From: a virus
Length of the DNA stretch: 64,000 nucleotides
Virus record (IMG/VR): IMGVR_UViG_3300025072_002799
Location: 1 to 64,000 of that record
Strand: one strand, 5' to 3'
Program-made: the position numbers and the translations under genes
Notes under the pieces: generated by a model
Database searches by the model: none
What the model saw: only the letters and a program-made list of their open reading frames with translations
What the model was told of the DNA's origin: nothing
In this document: in pieces, positions 30,933-41,306 of the stretch
How positions within the stretch are numbered: position 1 is the first letter of the stretch
Layout: every line of letters begins with the position of its first letter

Positions 30933-31511
30933 ATGGGAGATGGTTTAGCGACTGGCGTAAACGGACAATTAAGAGAAATAAGTGAGTGCTTTATAAAATT
31001 AGGTGCTCCCTCAAATCATGAAATTATTTTAAGGGTATTGCCAGAAATATCAGATTCAAAAAGTGCTGCGTACAATGATGAGCCAGTTGTTGGAAGATCA
31101 TTTCCGTTAAAAACGTTTTCTCATGGCGAGAATAGGACAATTTCAATGAATTGCCCTTTCATAACCACGCATAGAGATGACATTACAAGAAACCTAAGTG
31201 ATTTAAAGGCTTTAGAAAGTCTAGTTTATCCAAGAGATGCAGTTGGAAGTCAAAATCCATTTTTGCCACCACCAGTATGTAAGGTTAAATGCGGATCTCT
31301 TTTGGCAAGTCGAGGAAATGTTGGAGAACCTTTGTGTTGTGTGCTAAGAAGTTACTCTGTTAGTTTTCCACAAGATGTACCATGGGATCAAGAAACGTAT
31401 TTGCCTTACAGATATACAGTTAATTTACAATTTGAAGTAGTTTACATAACCTCCGATCTTCCTGGGCAAGAAAAGATATTACAAACCGGAGGTGCTTTAG
31501 GAGGCGCATAA
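30933..31511 (+). CDS. Baseplate-tail tube junction protein (gp48/gp54-like candidate)
   Basis: 192 aa with good AAGGAG site. The pattern IILRVLPEISDSK...Y.DEPVVGRSFPLKTFSHGENRTISMN resembles the tube-initiator family between tape measure and hub of contractile tails. Cys-rich in the middle (CKVKCGS...CCVLRSY). Its position right after the tape measure supports the call; residue identity to T4 gp48/gp54 is not evident. Confidence 0.5.
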   Translation: MGDGLATGVNGQLREISECFIKLGAPSNHEIILRVLPEISDSKSAAYNDEPVVGRSFPLKTFSHGENRTISMNCPFITTHRDDITRNLSDLKALESLVYPRDAVGSQNPFLPPPVCKVKCGSLLASRGNVGEPLCCVLRSYSVSFPQDVPWDQETYLPYRYTVNLQFEVVYITSDLPGQEKILQTGGALGGA

Positions 31512-31841
31512 ATGGCAAATTTCATTGAAGTGGTAGAAACTGTTTCCCCAACAGATTTCGTACCACAAACAAGCAGATATATTAACTCTGACGTATTGAG
31601 ATATTCTGATCAAAAAAAATTAACTTTTGAAACATACAAAAGATCTGAAACCCCAACATCAGCAGATGATAGATTCATTCTTTTAGACAAAGGAACAGAA
31701 TACAGACCAGATGTTGTTTCTTTAACGGCTTATGGAACTCCAGATTTTTGGTGGAGGATTTTAGAGGCCAACAATATAATTGATATATTTGATTTCAAGG
31801 CTGGTCTAACTGTACGAGTCCCTAACAATGTGGGTTTTTAA
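31512..31841 (+). CDS. Baseplate wedge protein, gp53-like
   Basis: 109 aa with AGGAGG upstream. The C-terminal end YGTPDFWWRILEANNIIDIFDFKAGLTVRVP is the LysM-like fold typical of T4 gp53 and related wedge subunits. Location between tube-junction and hub genes fits. Confidence 0.75.
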   Translation: MANFIEVVETVSPTDFVPQTSRYINSDVLRYSDQKKLTFETYKRSETPTSADDRFILLDKGTEYRPDVVSLTAYGTPDFWWRILEANNIIDIFDFKAGLTVRVPNNVGF

Positions 31842-31843
31842 TT

Positions 31844-33394
31844 ATGTCATTTGAACCATTTATTACTTCTAGCGAGTTTCATGCAGGGCAAGGAATAAGA
31901 AAGGCGTTAGGGGCAGATCACCGATTCCAAAGTTGGGCACCTTGGATTAAAGCGCAATTTTCTGATGGAGGCGATGTTTTCACTGTTGGAAACCAATCAC
32001 ATCCTCCAGACAATGCTGCTGTAATAAAGGGATTTCAATATTCTTTTAAGTGCAATGGAACTGGGGGCTGCTCGTGTGAATTAGAAATTCATGACACTCA
32101 AGGAGGTAGCTTTGACACCTTTTTCAAAAAATTAAATAAGAAGAATAAAGATATTGCTAAAAATTACGATATGTCTGTCGAATTTGGGTGGGCTGGCCTA
32201 AATTGCGATGGAGTATCTAGCGATCCTGTAGAGGCTCCCTGCACGAGTACATCTGCAAGACCTTTAAAGACTGGTAAAATATTCTTTATGCCCATGTCTA
32301 TATCAACGAATTATGAAAGTGGCAAAATCAAGTTCATAATTGAAGGAGTAGACACAATGCAAAGAATGATTGACACAAGAGAAGATTCTCCGAAAGGAAG
32401 CAATACAGACAAAGACAAAAAAGTGTCAATGCGTGAAGCCATAGTTCAAATGTTCGATGACAGGGGAGTTACTGTCAAATTTCAAAGAGTGACAAAGAAG
32501 GGAAAGTTGGTCGATGTTGGATTTAAGCAAGTTGAAAATTCAAAACCTGACAGCATTGGTCCTGGTCATGGTGGCGCTCAGGGATTGTACAACACAAATA
32601 ATAACGACCCATTTAGGGCTGCGCTTGAATGGTTGAAAGATGCGTTGTCAGAACATGGAGAACTGCCATTTGTTCCAATATGGGATGCATGCAAGGAAGA
32701 TCCTACTTTAATATTCTTAGAAAGCCCTAAGCCATCATGTGATTGTAAGGGTGGATTGCAGAGAAATATGGGGACATATCTTGTAAATGGAGGAGGCGAA
32801 AGTCCAGTAATATCATTTGCTCCAAAAATAAAATGGGCATATCAATACGCCAATCCGAGCGGAGGCGGTGATTCCACCGCGCAGGGCGGAGGAGCTACAA
32901 AGGTTGATGGCTCAGAACCAGACTGTGATCTTCAAGAAGAAAATGGCATGCTTGTCAATCTAATTCCAACTGAACAATCTGGAACCCAACATGGAGGCAA
33001 ACAAAATGAAGAAAATGCAAAGATTGCTCCTAAATTAAACAGGGCTTGGATCAACAATGAGCCAATTTCTTGTCAGTTAACTGTTCAAGGAGATCCAGCA
33101 TTTTTTGCTCCTGTTCAAATGGTTGCAAACGCATTTTCAATAATAGTAGTAAATCCATATCACTATATTAAATCACCGTCTGGCGCAAGTGGAGACTGTG
33201 GAGAGTGGATTGCAGAGCCAACTGTAAATACCCATTTTAGTAACAAAAATTGGATAATAAAAGGTATCACTCATCAAATAAAAGAAGGATCATTCCAAAC
33301 GTTATTTGATATGTGGGTTGCAGCGCCGATGGTGAATATAAGTAAAGATCAGCCAATTGGATGCAAGGGGTCTGGCGGAGTGACAGTCAGTTAA
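31844..33394 (+). CDS. Baseplate hub protein (gp27 / late-control D-like)
   Basis: 516 aa. It has repeated beta segments, and a C-terminal region LTVQGDPAFFAPVQMVANAFSIIVVNPYHY typical of D/gp27 hub proteins, then WIIKGITHQIKEGSFQTLFDMW. Several Cys pairs (GGCSCELE, CDCKGG) are unusual for a hub. It sits before the spike gene in canonical order. It should form the trimeric hub carrying the spike. Confidence 0.7.
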   Translation: MSFEPFITSSEFHAGQGIRKALGADHRFQSWAPWIKAQFSDGGDVFTVGNQSHPPDNAAVIKGFQYSFKCNGTGGCSCELEIHDTQGGSFDTFFKKLNKKNKDIAKNYDMSVEFGWAGLNCDGVSSDPVEAPCTSTSARPLKTGKIFFMPMSISTNYESGKIKFIIEGVDTMQRMIDTREDSPKGSNTDKDKKVSMREAIVQMFDDRGVTVKFQRVTKKGKLVDVGFKQVENSKPDSIGPGHGGAQGLYNTNNNDPFRAALEWLKDALSEHGELPFVPIWDACKEDPTLIFLESPKPSCDCKGGLQRNMGTYLVNGGGESPVISFAPKIKWAYQYANPSGGGDSTAQGGGATKVDGSEPDCDLQEENGMLVNLIPTEQSGTQHGGKQNEENAKIAPKLNRAWINNEPISCQLTVQGDPAFFAPVQMVANAFSIIVVNPYHYIKSPSGASGDCGEWIAEPTVNTHFSNKNWIIKGITHQIKEGSFQTLFDMWVAAPMVNISKDQPIGCKGSGGVTVS

Positions 33395-33427
33395 AGAGGA
33401 TAGGTCAATTAAATAGGTTAAAAAATT

Positions 33428-35497
33428 ATGGCTAATGTAACAGAACTAAACAACAGGCTTAAGGTGTTGGAAGAAAGACTCCAATCTATGAACACTGACT
33501 TAAGTGCTGTTGTTCAGAGCGAATTCAAAAGAAGATTTAAAACAGATATTCAAAAGCCGATGCAATTTGGCATGTATCGCGCAATGTGCGTTCAAACTAT
33601 AGATCCACTTAAGCAAAACAGAGTTCAATTTTATTCTCCTCTTTGGACAGACGCAGATACGACAATTGATCAATTGCCATTTGCAAATCAAGTAAGCTCA
33701 ATGGGAGGATTTGATGATTGTGGATTAAATTGGGTTCCGCCAGCAAGTTCAACTTTATGTTTAATGTGTGAGGCTGGTGATCGTGATGCAATTTATTACA
33801 TTGGTACAATATGGACAAGAGATCGTGGTCCAGATGGATCTGAATGTAATGGCAATCCTCATAATTTCAATTTTCCGGTGGATGAATATGATTGCATTTG
33901 GGAAGGACACCGGAAAGGGTATTTGGTAGGTCCAAATGACGGATCTCAGATATTCCCGCCTTGGAACACAGAAAACTACAACAACTTTGATTCAGACACA
34001 GAAAGCGACTTTTATGAAGATGAAGCCGCACAAAGAAGCGTTACATGGCCTCACATTTACGGATTTAAAACTCCAGAAAAGCACATGCTTAAAATGGTAG
34101 ATGGAAATGCAAAATGCAATAGAAGATATAAAAGACTTGAATTAATGTCTGGCACTGGGAATTGGTTGATGTTCAAAGATGATCATCTTAGACCGTGCGG
34201 AGAATGGTCAAACACAAACATGGGACCTCCAGAACCTCCTAGATTTGCAGTTAGATGCCAAAACCTAGAAAGAGTAGCCTTAGGCAGTCCTGCCTCATGT
34301 GGCGAATCTGGGGAAGATAAGAGTGAATGTGATTCAAGTACAAACTTCCTTGATTGCGGTCAACCAAAACCAATTCTAGGTGATTGTCAAGCAAGAAGTG
34401 GCGAACAAATTAAAGAGGAAATGAACAAAGGAACAAATCCTTACTTCAAGCACGCCAGCGAATGCAGACCATATCGTGGTCCTGGCACACCATTGAACCC
34501 TAAATGTGCATTGCCGCAAAGTGGTTTTCAAATTCAATCTATCTCTGGTCATAATTTAGTTGCTGATGATTCAGTGGATATGCCAGAGGGATGCCCAGAA
34601 TGGGAAAGGTCTTTAGAATCATTTGGTTTTGGATCAAATGATTTATACAAGGGGAAAACTCATCTTCAGTCTGCTACTGGTCACATACTTGAAATGATGG
34701 ACACAGAAGATACTCCAAGCAACAGAGATAAAGATAATGGAATAAGAATTGAAACTGCTTCTGGCAATAGTATTAAATTAAATGACCATACAACCCCAGA
34801 ATGTACCGCTGGTGATGAGAGAGGAATATTCCTTAAAAGCACAAGCAGCCACACCATAGAAATGACAGATGTTACCGCAAAACAATGCAGCCCTCCAAGA
34901 GCAGACAAGGGACAGCCTGCTCCAACAGCCAAAAGCGACAGAAACTTCATTAAGTTGAGAACTGGATATGGTGTTCAAATTGAAATGAACGACTCCTTTA
35001 CCCAAAAACAAGAAACACAGCAGCAATTTCTTCAGCTTACAACTCCACAATATGATGCTTGTTGCGGTCCTCACTTCCTAAGAATGCAAGAGCTTCCGAA
35101 CTGCGGGTATGTATTTTTACGGGCTGCTGGAGACTATATTAGATCAACTGCTGGTGTGGACATTAATGTTGTTGGTGACAAGGAAGGATGTTTGGGACCA
35201 CAAAATAAATTCACCCTTGTGACAGACAACTTTTTGATTGACACAGATCAAGTTTATTTTAATCACGCTCAATTACACGTATTCTTCTCAGAATCATACA
35301 TATTATTATTAGCGGGAAGAGATTGCGAGGATTCAAATGGTGAGCCAACTCCTTGCATCTACCCCGTTATTGTAGGAAGATGCCCAAAAGTGTGTCCAAT
35401 GACAGGATTTGTTCACTGGACGGAGAAATCCATGAGCATGCGAGTATTCGCATCTGCCGACACTCAAGGACCTGAAGCCGCTGATGGCGGCTGTTAG
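33428..35497 (+). CDS. Baseplate central spike protein (gp5/VgrG-like OB-fold)
   Basis: 689 aa. A coiled N-terminus (LNNRLKVLEERLQSMNTDL) precedes an OB-fold (residues ~45-140: GMYRAMCVQTIDPLKQNRVQFYSPLW, GTIWTRDRG). The long C-terminal part has repeated LKSTSSHTIEMTD / LQSATGHILEMMD units, typical of beta-helical spikes. I see no lysozyme domain. Many Cys may be disulphide- or metal-linked at the tip. Confidence 0.75.
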   Translation: MANVTELNNRLKVLEERLQSMNTDLSAVVQSEFKRRFKTDIQKPMQFGMYRAMCVQTIDPLKQNRVQFYSPLWTDADTTIDQLPFANQVSSMGGFDDCGLNWVPPASSTLCLMCEAGDRDAIYYIGTIWTRDRGPDGSECNGNPHNFNFPVDEYDCIWEGHRKGYLVGPNDGSQIFPPWNTENYNNFDSDTESDFYEDEAAQRSVTWPHIYGFKTPEKHMLKMVDGNAKCNRRYKRLELMSGTGNWLMFKDDHLRPCGEWSNTNMGPPEPPRFAVRCQNLERVALGSPASCGESGEDKSECDSSTNFLDCGQPKPILGDCQARSGEQIKEEMNKGTNPYFKHASECRPYRGPGTPLNPKCALPQSGFQIQSISGHNLVADDSVDMPEGCPEWERSLESFGFGSNDLYKGKTHLQSATGHILEMMDTEDTPSNRDKDNGIRIETASGNSIKLNDHTTPECTAGDERGIFLKSTSSHTIEMTDVTAKQCSPPRADKGQPAPTAKSDRNFIKLRTGYGVQIEMNDSFTQKQETQQQFLQLTTPQYDACCGPHFLRMQELPNCGYVFLRAAGDYIRSTAGVDINVVGDKEGCLGPQNKFTLVTDNFLIDTDQVYFNHAQLHVFFSESYILLLAGRDCEDSNGEPTPCIYPVIVGRCPKVCPMTGFVHWTEKSMSMRVFASADTQGPEAADGGC

Positions 35498-35521
35498 TTA
35501 ATTAATATATTTGGTAAATAA

Positions 35522-35947
35522 ATGGCAAAAAAATTCATTGGTGTTCCTTATCCAATTACTAAAAAACCAAGAGGACTGTTGCAAAGTTCCTCTGGCGTTG
35601 ATCAAATTAAAGCAGATCTTTTGCAATTACTTTTGACCAATCCTGGGGAAAGAGTGATGTTATTGGATTATGGCACTCCTCTAAAGGATCTAATGTTTGA
35701 GCCAAATGATGAAACTGTTCAAATTATGGCCAGAGAAATGATCATTAGAGCGATAGAACTTTGGGAACCACGAATAGCCGTCAATCAAATTGATGTTGGC
35801 GTAGGTCCTGAGTTTAAGGATTCCTTAAATCCTGCTCAAACATCTGATGACGAACTTCATATATTGTTTATTAGAATAAGTTTTTTCGACCCAGAAGAAA
35901 TACAGGAAGTTCAAGAATTAGTATTGCAAGTACCACTTGGAGGATAA
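35522..35947 (+). CDS. Baseplate wedge protein, gp25/gpW-like
   Basis: 141 aa with the family pattern: GVDQIKADLLQLLLTNPGERVMLLDYGTPLKDLMFE, then REMIIRAIELWEPRI. This is the lysozyme-like wedge subunit that initiates sheath polymerisation in T4 and P2-like tails. Placed immediately before the gp6-like gene, as usual. Confidence 0.9.
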   Translation: MAKKFIGVPYPITKKPRGLLQSSSGVDQIKADLLQLLLTNPGERVMLLDYGTPLKDLMFEPNDETVQIMAREMIIRAIELWEPRIAVNQIDVGVGPEFKDSLNPAQTSDDELHILFIRISFFDPEEIQEVQELVLQVPLGG

Positions 35948-37495
35948 ATGGCTGCTGATAATAATTGTCCCTTTGACGTAACACCACTAGGACAGTCCGA
36001 ACCTATAGAAAATCAAAATATAGTAAATCTAAATTACACTAATCAAAACTTTTGGTCAATGAAAAGTAGGTTGATTGATTTTATTAGAAATCGTTTTTCA
36101 ACAGATTTCAATGATTTCATTGAATCAGATTTGGCTCTTATGTTGATCGAGTCTTGGTCATTTATAGCAGATACACTCTCTTTCAAAACTGACCAAGTTG
36201 CCAATGAGATTTTCATTGACACCGTAACAGAAATAGAAAATGCCTTCAGACTTTCAAAATTAATGGGTTTTGAACCAACTCCGCCTATAGCAGCAACAAG
36301 TCAATGGAGTGCCGTAATCAATACTCCACTAACTACAGATCTTGTAATTGATGCCCCACTAATCGTAGACGTTGGAAATGTTAAGATAGAGTTATTTCCG
36401 GCAGATGCAAACAATAATCCAATATTTGACGATCCAATTATAATTACAGCAGGAAGCCTAGTTAACGACACAGTTATAGGAGTCGAAGGGAAAACATTTA
36501 CAGATATAGTTACAGGAACCGGAGAGGCAAATCAAACTATTCAGCTAGAGCAATCGCCAGTCATATTTGACTCAATCAGAGTTAGCGTAGACGGAATACC
36601 TTGGGAGCAAGTAGATTATTTCTCTGATTCACAGCCACGTAGAGAATTTAGGGTTGAATTTGATTCAGAATATAATGCTTTTGTTATTTTTGGAAATGAT
36701 ATTGCAGGGCTTTTGCCATCACGAAGTTCTACGATTGAAGCAACATATAGATCTGGTGGTGGCACAGCAGGTAATATTGTTACTGGATTTGCAGCAACAC
36801 AAAGAGGGTTTGATGTTCCAAACGTTCCATTTAGGGTTCCAGTATCATTTAGAAACTTTACCGCTGGCATTGGCGGATATGATGGGGATACCGTTGAAGA
36901 TATTAGAAGAAATCTTCCAAAATTCCTTAGAACACAAGATCGTGCAGTAACAGGGTTGGACTACAAAACATTAGCCGATCTTTTTGCTACTCCATATCAT
37001 GGTCAAGTTGGAAAGTCTACCGCTGTTTTAAGAAATCATGGGTGTGCTGGCAATGTTATTGATTTGTACATTTTGGCACGAGAAGGAGAAAACGGATTAG
37101 TCGAAGCTGGGAATGATCTAAAAGAAGATCTTGCCGATGAACTAGATGTTAAGAAAATGTTTACAGACTTTGTTTGCATCAGAAATGGAGAAGTGATTTT
37201 GTCCGATGTAAACATTGATGTTACTGTAAACAGGTTGCATAGAAACTTTGAAGATGAATTAAGAGAAAGGATTGACCGTCGCATAGATGGATTTTTCAAT
37301 TTAAATTCATGGGAATTCGGAGACAACCTAAAAGAAGCAGACATCATCAAAGCACTTTCTGATATGCGAGAACTAAGTGAAATTGATGTGACATTTACCA
37401 CTGATGACGAGGATAATTCTGGGGACATTGTTGTTGCCAGATACTTTGAAATAATAAGACCTGACACTGTTACAATAACATTTAATTTTGAATAA
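35948..37495 (+). CDS. Baseplate wedge protein, gp6/gpJ-like
   Basis: 515 aa. It starts with a helical N-terminus (SMKSRLIDFIRNRF...LIESWSFIADTLSFKTDQVANEIF) and has a middle with AGNIVTGF..., RAVTGLDYKTLA and FNLNSWEFGDNLKEADII, all characteristic of baseplate J/gp6 proteins. GGAGG precedes the ATG. Forms the iris ring of wedges together with the gp7-like protein. Confidence 0.9.
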   Translation: MAADNNCPFDVTPLGQSEPIENQNIVNLNYTNQNFWSMKSRLIDFIRNRFSTDFNDFIESDLALMLIESWSFIADTLSFKTDQVANEIFIDTVTEIENAFRLSKLMGFEPTPPIAATSQWSAVINTPLTTDLVIDAPLIVDVGNVKIELFPADANNNPIFDDPIIITAGSLVNDTVIGVEGKTFTDIVTGTGEANQTIQLEQSPVIFDSIRVSVDGIPWEQVDYFSDSQPRREFRVEFDSEYNAFVIFGNDIAGLLPSRSSTIEATYRSGGGTAGNIVTGFAATQRGFDVPNVPFRVPVSFRNFTAGIGGYDGDTVEDIRRNLPKFLRTQDRAVTGLDYKTLADLFATPYHGQVGKSTAVLRNHGCAGNVIDLYILAREGENGLVEAGNDLKEDLADELDVKKMFTDFVCIRNGEVILSDVNIDVTVNRLHRNFEDELRERIDRRIDGFFNLNSWEFGDNLKEADIIKALSDMRELSEIDVTFTTDDEDNSGDIVVARYFEIIRPDTVTITFNFE

Positions 37496-40400
37496 TGGCT
37501 GATAAAAGAATAAACGAAAATCCGAAAAATACGGATACAGTAATTTTACAATTCAAAACTCCAGTTGATAACTGTTTTTTGGAAAATCCATACAAAGTGG
37601 ATGATGTAAAAATATACTTTGTTTCTAAGGACTTTACCGCAACAAACGCACAAGCATTTGATAAGCGAATACCAGATGAAACATTAGTGGAGGTTGCAGA
37701 AGCGGCAGAAGAGGCTTCTTGTGCTGATCCAGGCAATGAAGAATTGGAGTCCGAAGCAATAAAAAGGCGAAGTGAGGCTGATGCATCAGGAACAGTAAGT
37801 CAATTTTATTTCAACAATGCAGAAGCAGTAAAAGTTATTGGCAATTCTGTAAGACCAGCGTGGCTTTCTACTGGATCTGACGAAGACAATCAATTGATAT
37901 TGATTGACGAAGACGAAGATGGAAACACTCAATTTGGACACTTTGAATATCATTGGCAATCAAATGGTCAGGCTCGCCCTGGCGATTATTTCGTTTGTTG
38001 GAAATGGACCCCTCATATAGCTGGGGATAAGTGCAGTGACTTTTTTCACTTCACACTTCATGGAGACACATTACAAAGTACCGCTATACCAACCCATAGC
38101 ACTGATCCAGAAAAATATTCTACATTATTAAAAAACTACACCCCAACCATGTATTCGCAAATAATTTGCGACAATGACAAAACACCAGAAACAATAGAGA
38201 GGCTTAACAATTCTGTTGCAGATGGATTTACATTCATAGAAGACTTCACAAATCAAATGATTGATTTGTTAGACGCAAATGCTACCGAAACTGCGCTTCT
38301 CCCACTTCTAGCCAATCAATTTAATGTAAAGCTAAAAGGAAATGATGTAACTCGTTGGAGAAGGCAAATCAAAAACTCAGTCCCGTTGTATAAAAAGAAA
38401 GGAACAAAAGGCGGATTAGAAGAGGCATTTGATCAAGCTGGAATGAAATTGACAAAATGTACTGCTCTATGGCAAATTGTGTCACAATCAACATATTGTG
38501 AATCCTTTTTTGTAGAAGAAGACCAAACTGTGTTTGTTCTCGCCAACACTCCAATAGATCCAACTGTCACCGATACAGATAATTTTGCATTGTCCATTAG
38601 ACTTGATGGCACAACAGAGTTTTTAGATTTAACATCTGACTTTGTTACTTTTGGGACAAATGATGAAGGAGATCCTATCATGACATGGGTTGGCGATTCA
38701 CTGTCCGTTGACCCAATTATATTAGAAACGGACGACATTGTAAAAGTCCTTTACAAAATAGCCGAACCTGATAGTCAGTCTGTGGAAGATTACATTAGAG
38801 CATTAGATCTAATGGATCAAAAAGACGTTTCTATAGTGTATCCTCCCAAAAATTGGAATGTAAGAGTCCTAGAAGAAGACGATCCACTTTTCAGTGTTTT
38901 AATTCCAAGCGTTCACCCTTACGCAGATCCTATTGTTTGGGGACAAATTAGAACAGAGTTTCCGTTTTCGGAAAACCTTTACAATATGGAAGAATACAAT
39001 GGTAGCAAAAGGAACTCTAATGACCCATGCAACATTGATAAAGCCTTTGTAGACGAATGCAGTGCTTGTCGTAGTAGCAAATACATATTGGATGTAGAAA
39101 TAGATGACCTTACTGATGATAGAATATTAGAAGTCACTGACATTGCCGAAGAATATGCTCCATTCCATGCAGTTTTGCATAGAATTAACTTTACAGGGGC
39201 AATTAATGAATTTATAGGACCTCCAATTGAAGACATTTCCATTCTCGTGTACTGGAGCATTGAACAAACGGTTCTTTCCGCAAATGGCGCACAGACGATT
39301 TTCAGCAGATCTATGGACGACCCTCACAACCCTGATGTGCAGGTATTTAGAGGCGACCCAAGTGATGGAAACAGGTATTTAACAGAAAACTTTGAAGTGG
39401 CTGCAAGTGCATCAGGAGAAGACGCACAGAACATAGACATCGTTTTGTATTCTCCAGATCAAGACTTCACACTTAATGAAATTGATTTGGATTATTCCGC
39501 TACAGCCTATCCTCCACACACTTCTCATAACGTTGTAGAAATACTTTCTCCACACACACATTCGGGCGTTTATTTTGATGCATTGTCCGATCCTGGGCGT
39601 AATTTAATTAAATTCACTGGAGTCTCAGAGCCAATTACAACGTCAGAATTCACATACAACCTATCAAGTGTAATTTATGACAATGGTGGTGGTGCCACAT
39701 TAGTGAAAGACAATCTTTATATGCTATCAGATGAGAATTTAGATTTCTCTGATGTAAAAACTCAATGGGACGTAGACAATTCGCCGGAATACTCTGGCGG
39801 TGCTTGGCAAGTTTCAATTCTTGCATATTCTGCCACAGCTTACGACATTCAAGAAATCCTTCCAGATGGGTCGTTGCTTTTAGTAGACCATACACCTGGA
39901 AGCCTGCCATCCAGCGATACATCATCAGTGAGTTACGATTTATTAGATGACTCAGCAATGACCATTGATACAAGTTCAACTGGAGAAATGGAAGTAAAGT
40001 TAAGAGCAAGAGTTGAATTGGTCGATGCAACAATTGAAGACATTAGAAAGTATGTGAAGCCTGGGAACAATATGGCTTATCCAACAAGCGGAGATCCACT
40101 CCTTCAATATGAGGTTTTGGGATATGTGGAAGGAGAAACCAAACAATTCTATGTTTTGTCAGACTCAACATTAGACGCTGCTTTAGCCCCATCTGTTGGA
40201 AGTGTGACAATTTCAGTATTAAATAGAATCATTGATGGAAAAGCCGGGAGCCTAAATCACAGAGGTCACAAATTAACGACAACTGTTGACTACGAAAGTT
40301 CACTGGCAGTTATGAATGGATCAAATCCTCCTGGCACAGTGCTGGAAAGCAATGATTTCATGGAGAATTATTTAGCTGAAATCACAACCGGAAGTGAAGT

Positions 40401-40770
40401 AGATTACTATTCTATTAGTGGGTGGGACGGAACTGAAATTACCCTAATAGGACCTTTTAATTCTTGGGGAACAACCGCATCTGCAAACGTAGATATTCGT
40501 TTATTGAGATTTGTCAAAGTGGAAGACGTAGATATACCAGAGTCTCCTAGTTATGCAACACAGCCTGGGCATGTATTTGATTACATAGATCGTCGAGGAA
40601 ATGAGGTCATTACAATAACTGAGGAAGCTGCCGCTACTTATGTCCCAATGGATATGTTAGCAAAAGAATTAAACGCATCTGGTAGAGATCAGGTGGTAGA
40701 CGTAACTGGCCAACACGAAGATATACAAATGAGTATCGAATGGGCTACAAAGGAAAACAAAAATGATTGA
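37495..40770 (+). CDS. Baseplate wedge protein, gp7 / P2 gpI-like with long C-terminal extension
   Basis: 1091 aa. The segment TNQMIDLLDANATETALLPLLANQFNVKL...WRRQIKNSVPLYKKKGTKGGLEEAFDQAG is the hallmark of the gpI tail-protein domain. The following ~700 residues are beta-rich, probably fibre-attachment domains. It overlaps its neighbours by one and eight bases. Together with gp25- and gp6-like proteins it would complete the wedge. Confidence 0.75.
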   Translation: MADKRINENPKNTDTVILQFKTPVDNCFLENPYKVDDVKIYFVSKDFTATNAQAFDKRIPDETLVEVAEAAEEASCADPGNEELESEAIKRRSEADASGTVSQFYFNNAEAVKVIGNSVRPAWLSTGSDEDNQLILIDEDEDGNTQFGHFEYHWQSNGQARPGDYFVCWKWTPHIAGDKCSDFFHFTLHGDTLQSTAIPTHSTDPEKYSTLLKNYTPTMYSQIICDNDKTPETIERLNNSVADGFTFIEDFTNQMIDLLDANATETALLPLLANQFNVKLKGNDVTRWRRQIKNSVPLYKKKGTKGGLEEAFDQAGMKLTKCTALWQIVSQSTYCESFFVEEDQTVFVLANTPIDPTVTDTDNFALSIRLDGTTEFLDLTSDFVTFGTNDEGDPIMTWVGDSLSVDPIILETDDIVKVLYKIAEPDSQSVEDYIRALDLMDQKDVSIVYPPKNWNVRVLEEDDPLFSVLIPSVHPYADPIVWGQIRTEFPFSENLYNMEEYNGSKRNSNDPCNIDKAFVDECSACRSSKYILDVEIDDLTDDRILEVTDIAEEYAPFHAVLHRINFTGAINEFIGPPIEDISILVYWSIEQTVLSANGAQTIFSRSMDDPHNPDVQVFRGDPSDGNRYLTENFEVAASASGEDAQNIDIVLYSPDQDFTLNEIDLDYSATAYPPHTSHNVVEILSPHTHSGVYFDALSDPGRNLIKFTGVSEPITTSEFTYNLSSVIYDNGGGATLVKDNLYMLSDENLDFSDVKTQWDVDNSPEYSGGAWQVSILAYSATAYDIQEILPDGSLLLVDHTPGSLPSSDTSSVSYDLLDDSAMTIDTSSTGEMEVKLRARVELVDATIEDIRKYVKPGNNMAYPTSGDPLLQYEVLGYVEGETKQFYVLSDSTLDAALAPSVGSVTISVLNRIIDGKAGSLNHRGHKLTTTVDYESSLAVMNGSNPPGTVLESNDFMENYLAEITTGSEVDYYSISGWDGTEITLIGPFNSWGTTASANVDIRLLRFVKVEDVDIPESPSYATQPGHVFDYIDRRGNEVITITEEAAATYVPMDMLAKELNASGRDQVVDVTGQHEDIQMSIEWATKENKND

Positions 40771-41239
40771 AAGTAAAATTAAGCCTAAAGGCGATATTGA
40801 ACTTGTTATTGAATATAAAAATACGCCCCAAAAAGAAGTCATAACCTTCCATAATGCAATTTTAGACACTGGAAGAGAGGCTTTGGCAAAAGTATTGGCT
40901 AATGAAGTCGGAGATGTATTTGAACTATACATAAGCAGATTGCTTTTTGGAAACGGAGGAACTGTCGGAGGAGTGCCACAAGTGGTAAACTCTAACCGAA
41001 CTGGTTTATTTGGCACGACAGTGGCAAATAAATCTGCGTCCTCTAATATTGATCAAAATGCTCCTTCTCAGGTTATTTTCAGTTCTGTATTAAAATTTGA
41101 CGATGCTAATGGGGAAGATATTAACGAAATAGCATTGCAGCTTGCTAATGGTGATCTTTACAGCATGGCAACGTTTGCTGGCGTGAGTAAGACTAGCGAC
41201 ATGCAGGTCACGTTTGGGTGGCGTCTCTCATTCGTCTGA
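40763..41239 (+). CDS. Baseplate- or fibre-associated virion protein (158 aa)
   Basis: Beta-rich, with the pattern LDTGREALAKVLANEVGDVFELYISRLLFGNGGTVGGVP and ASSNIDQNAPSQVIFSSVL seen in proteins that follow the gpI-like gene in large myophages. Probably a baseplate decoration or fibre-anchor subunit. It overlaps the preceding gene by eight bases. Confidence 0.5.
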   Translation: MIESKIKPKGDIELVIEYKNTPQKEVITFHNAILDTGREALAKVLANEVGDVFELYISRLLFGNGGTVGGVPQVVNSNRTGLFGTTVANKSASSNIDQNAPSQVIFSSVLKFDDANGEDINEIALQLANGDLYSMATFAGVSKTSDMQVTFGWRLSFV

Positions 41240-41245
41240 AAAATA

Positions 41246-41275
41246 TTGACCAAATTTTTGAAACTTAACTATATT
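41246..41275 (+). promoter_or_regulatory. Promoter of the homing endonuclease gene
   Basis: TTGACC (41246-41251), 18-base spacer, TATATT (41270-41275), about 30 bases before the ATG at 41307. It gives the inserted gene its own host-type promoter inside the late operon. Confidence 0.6.
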
Positions 41276-41306
41276 ATATTATACAACCTAAAACAAGGAT
41301 TTTATA

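Noticed and set aside
33500-33818. Opposite-strand frames within the spike gene and other late genes
   Set aside because: Shadows of real coding frames; no ribosome sites or family resemblance.
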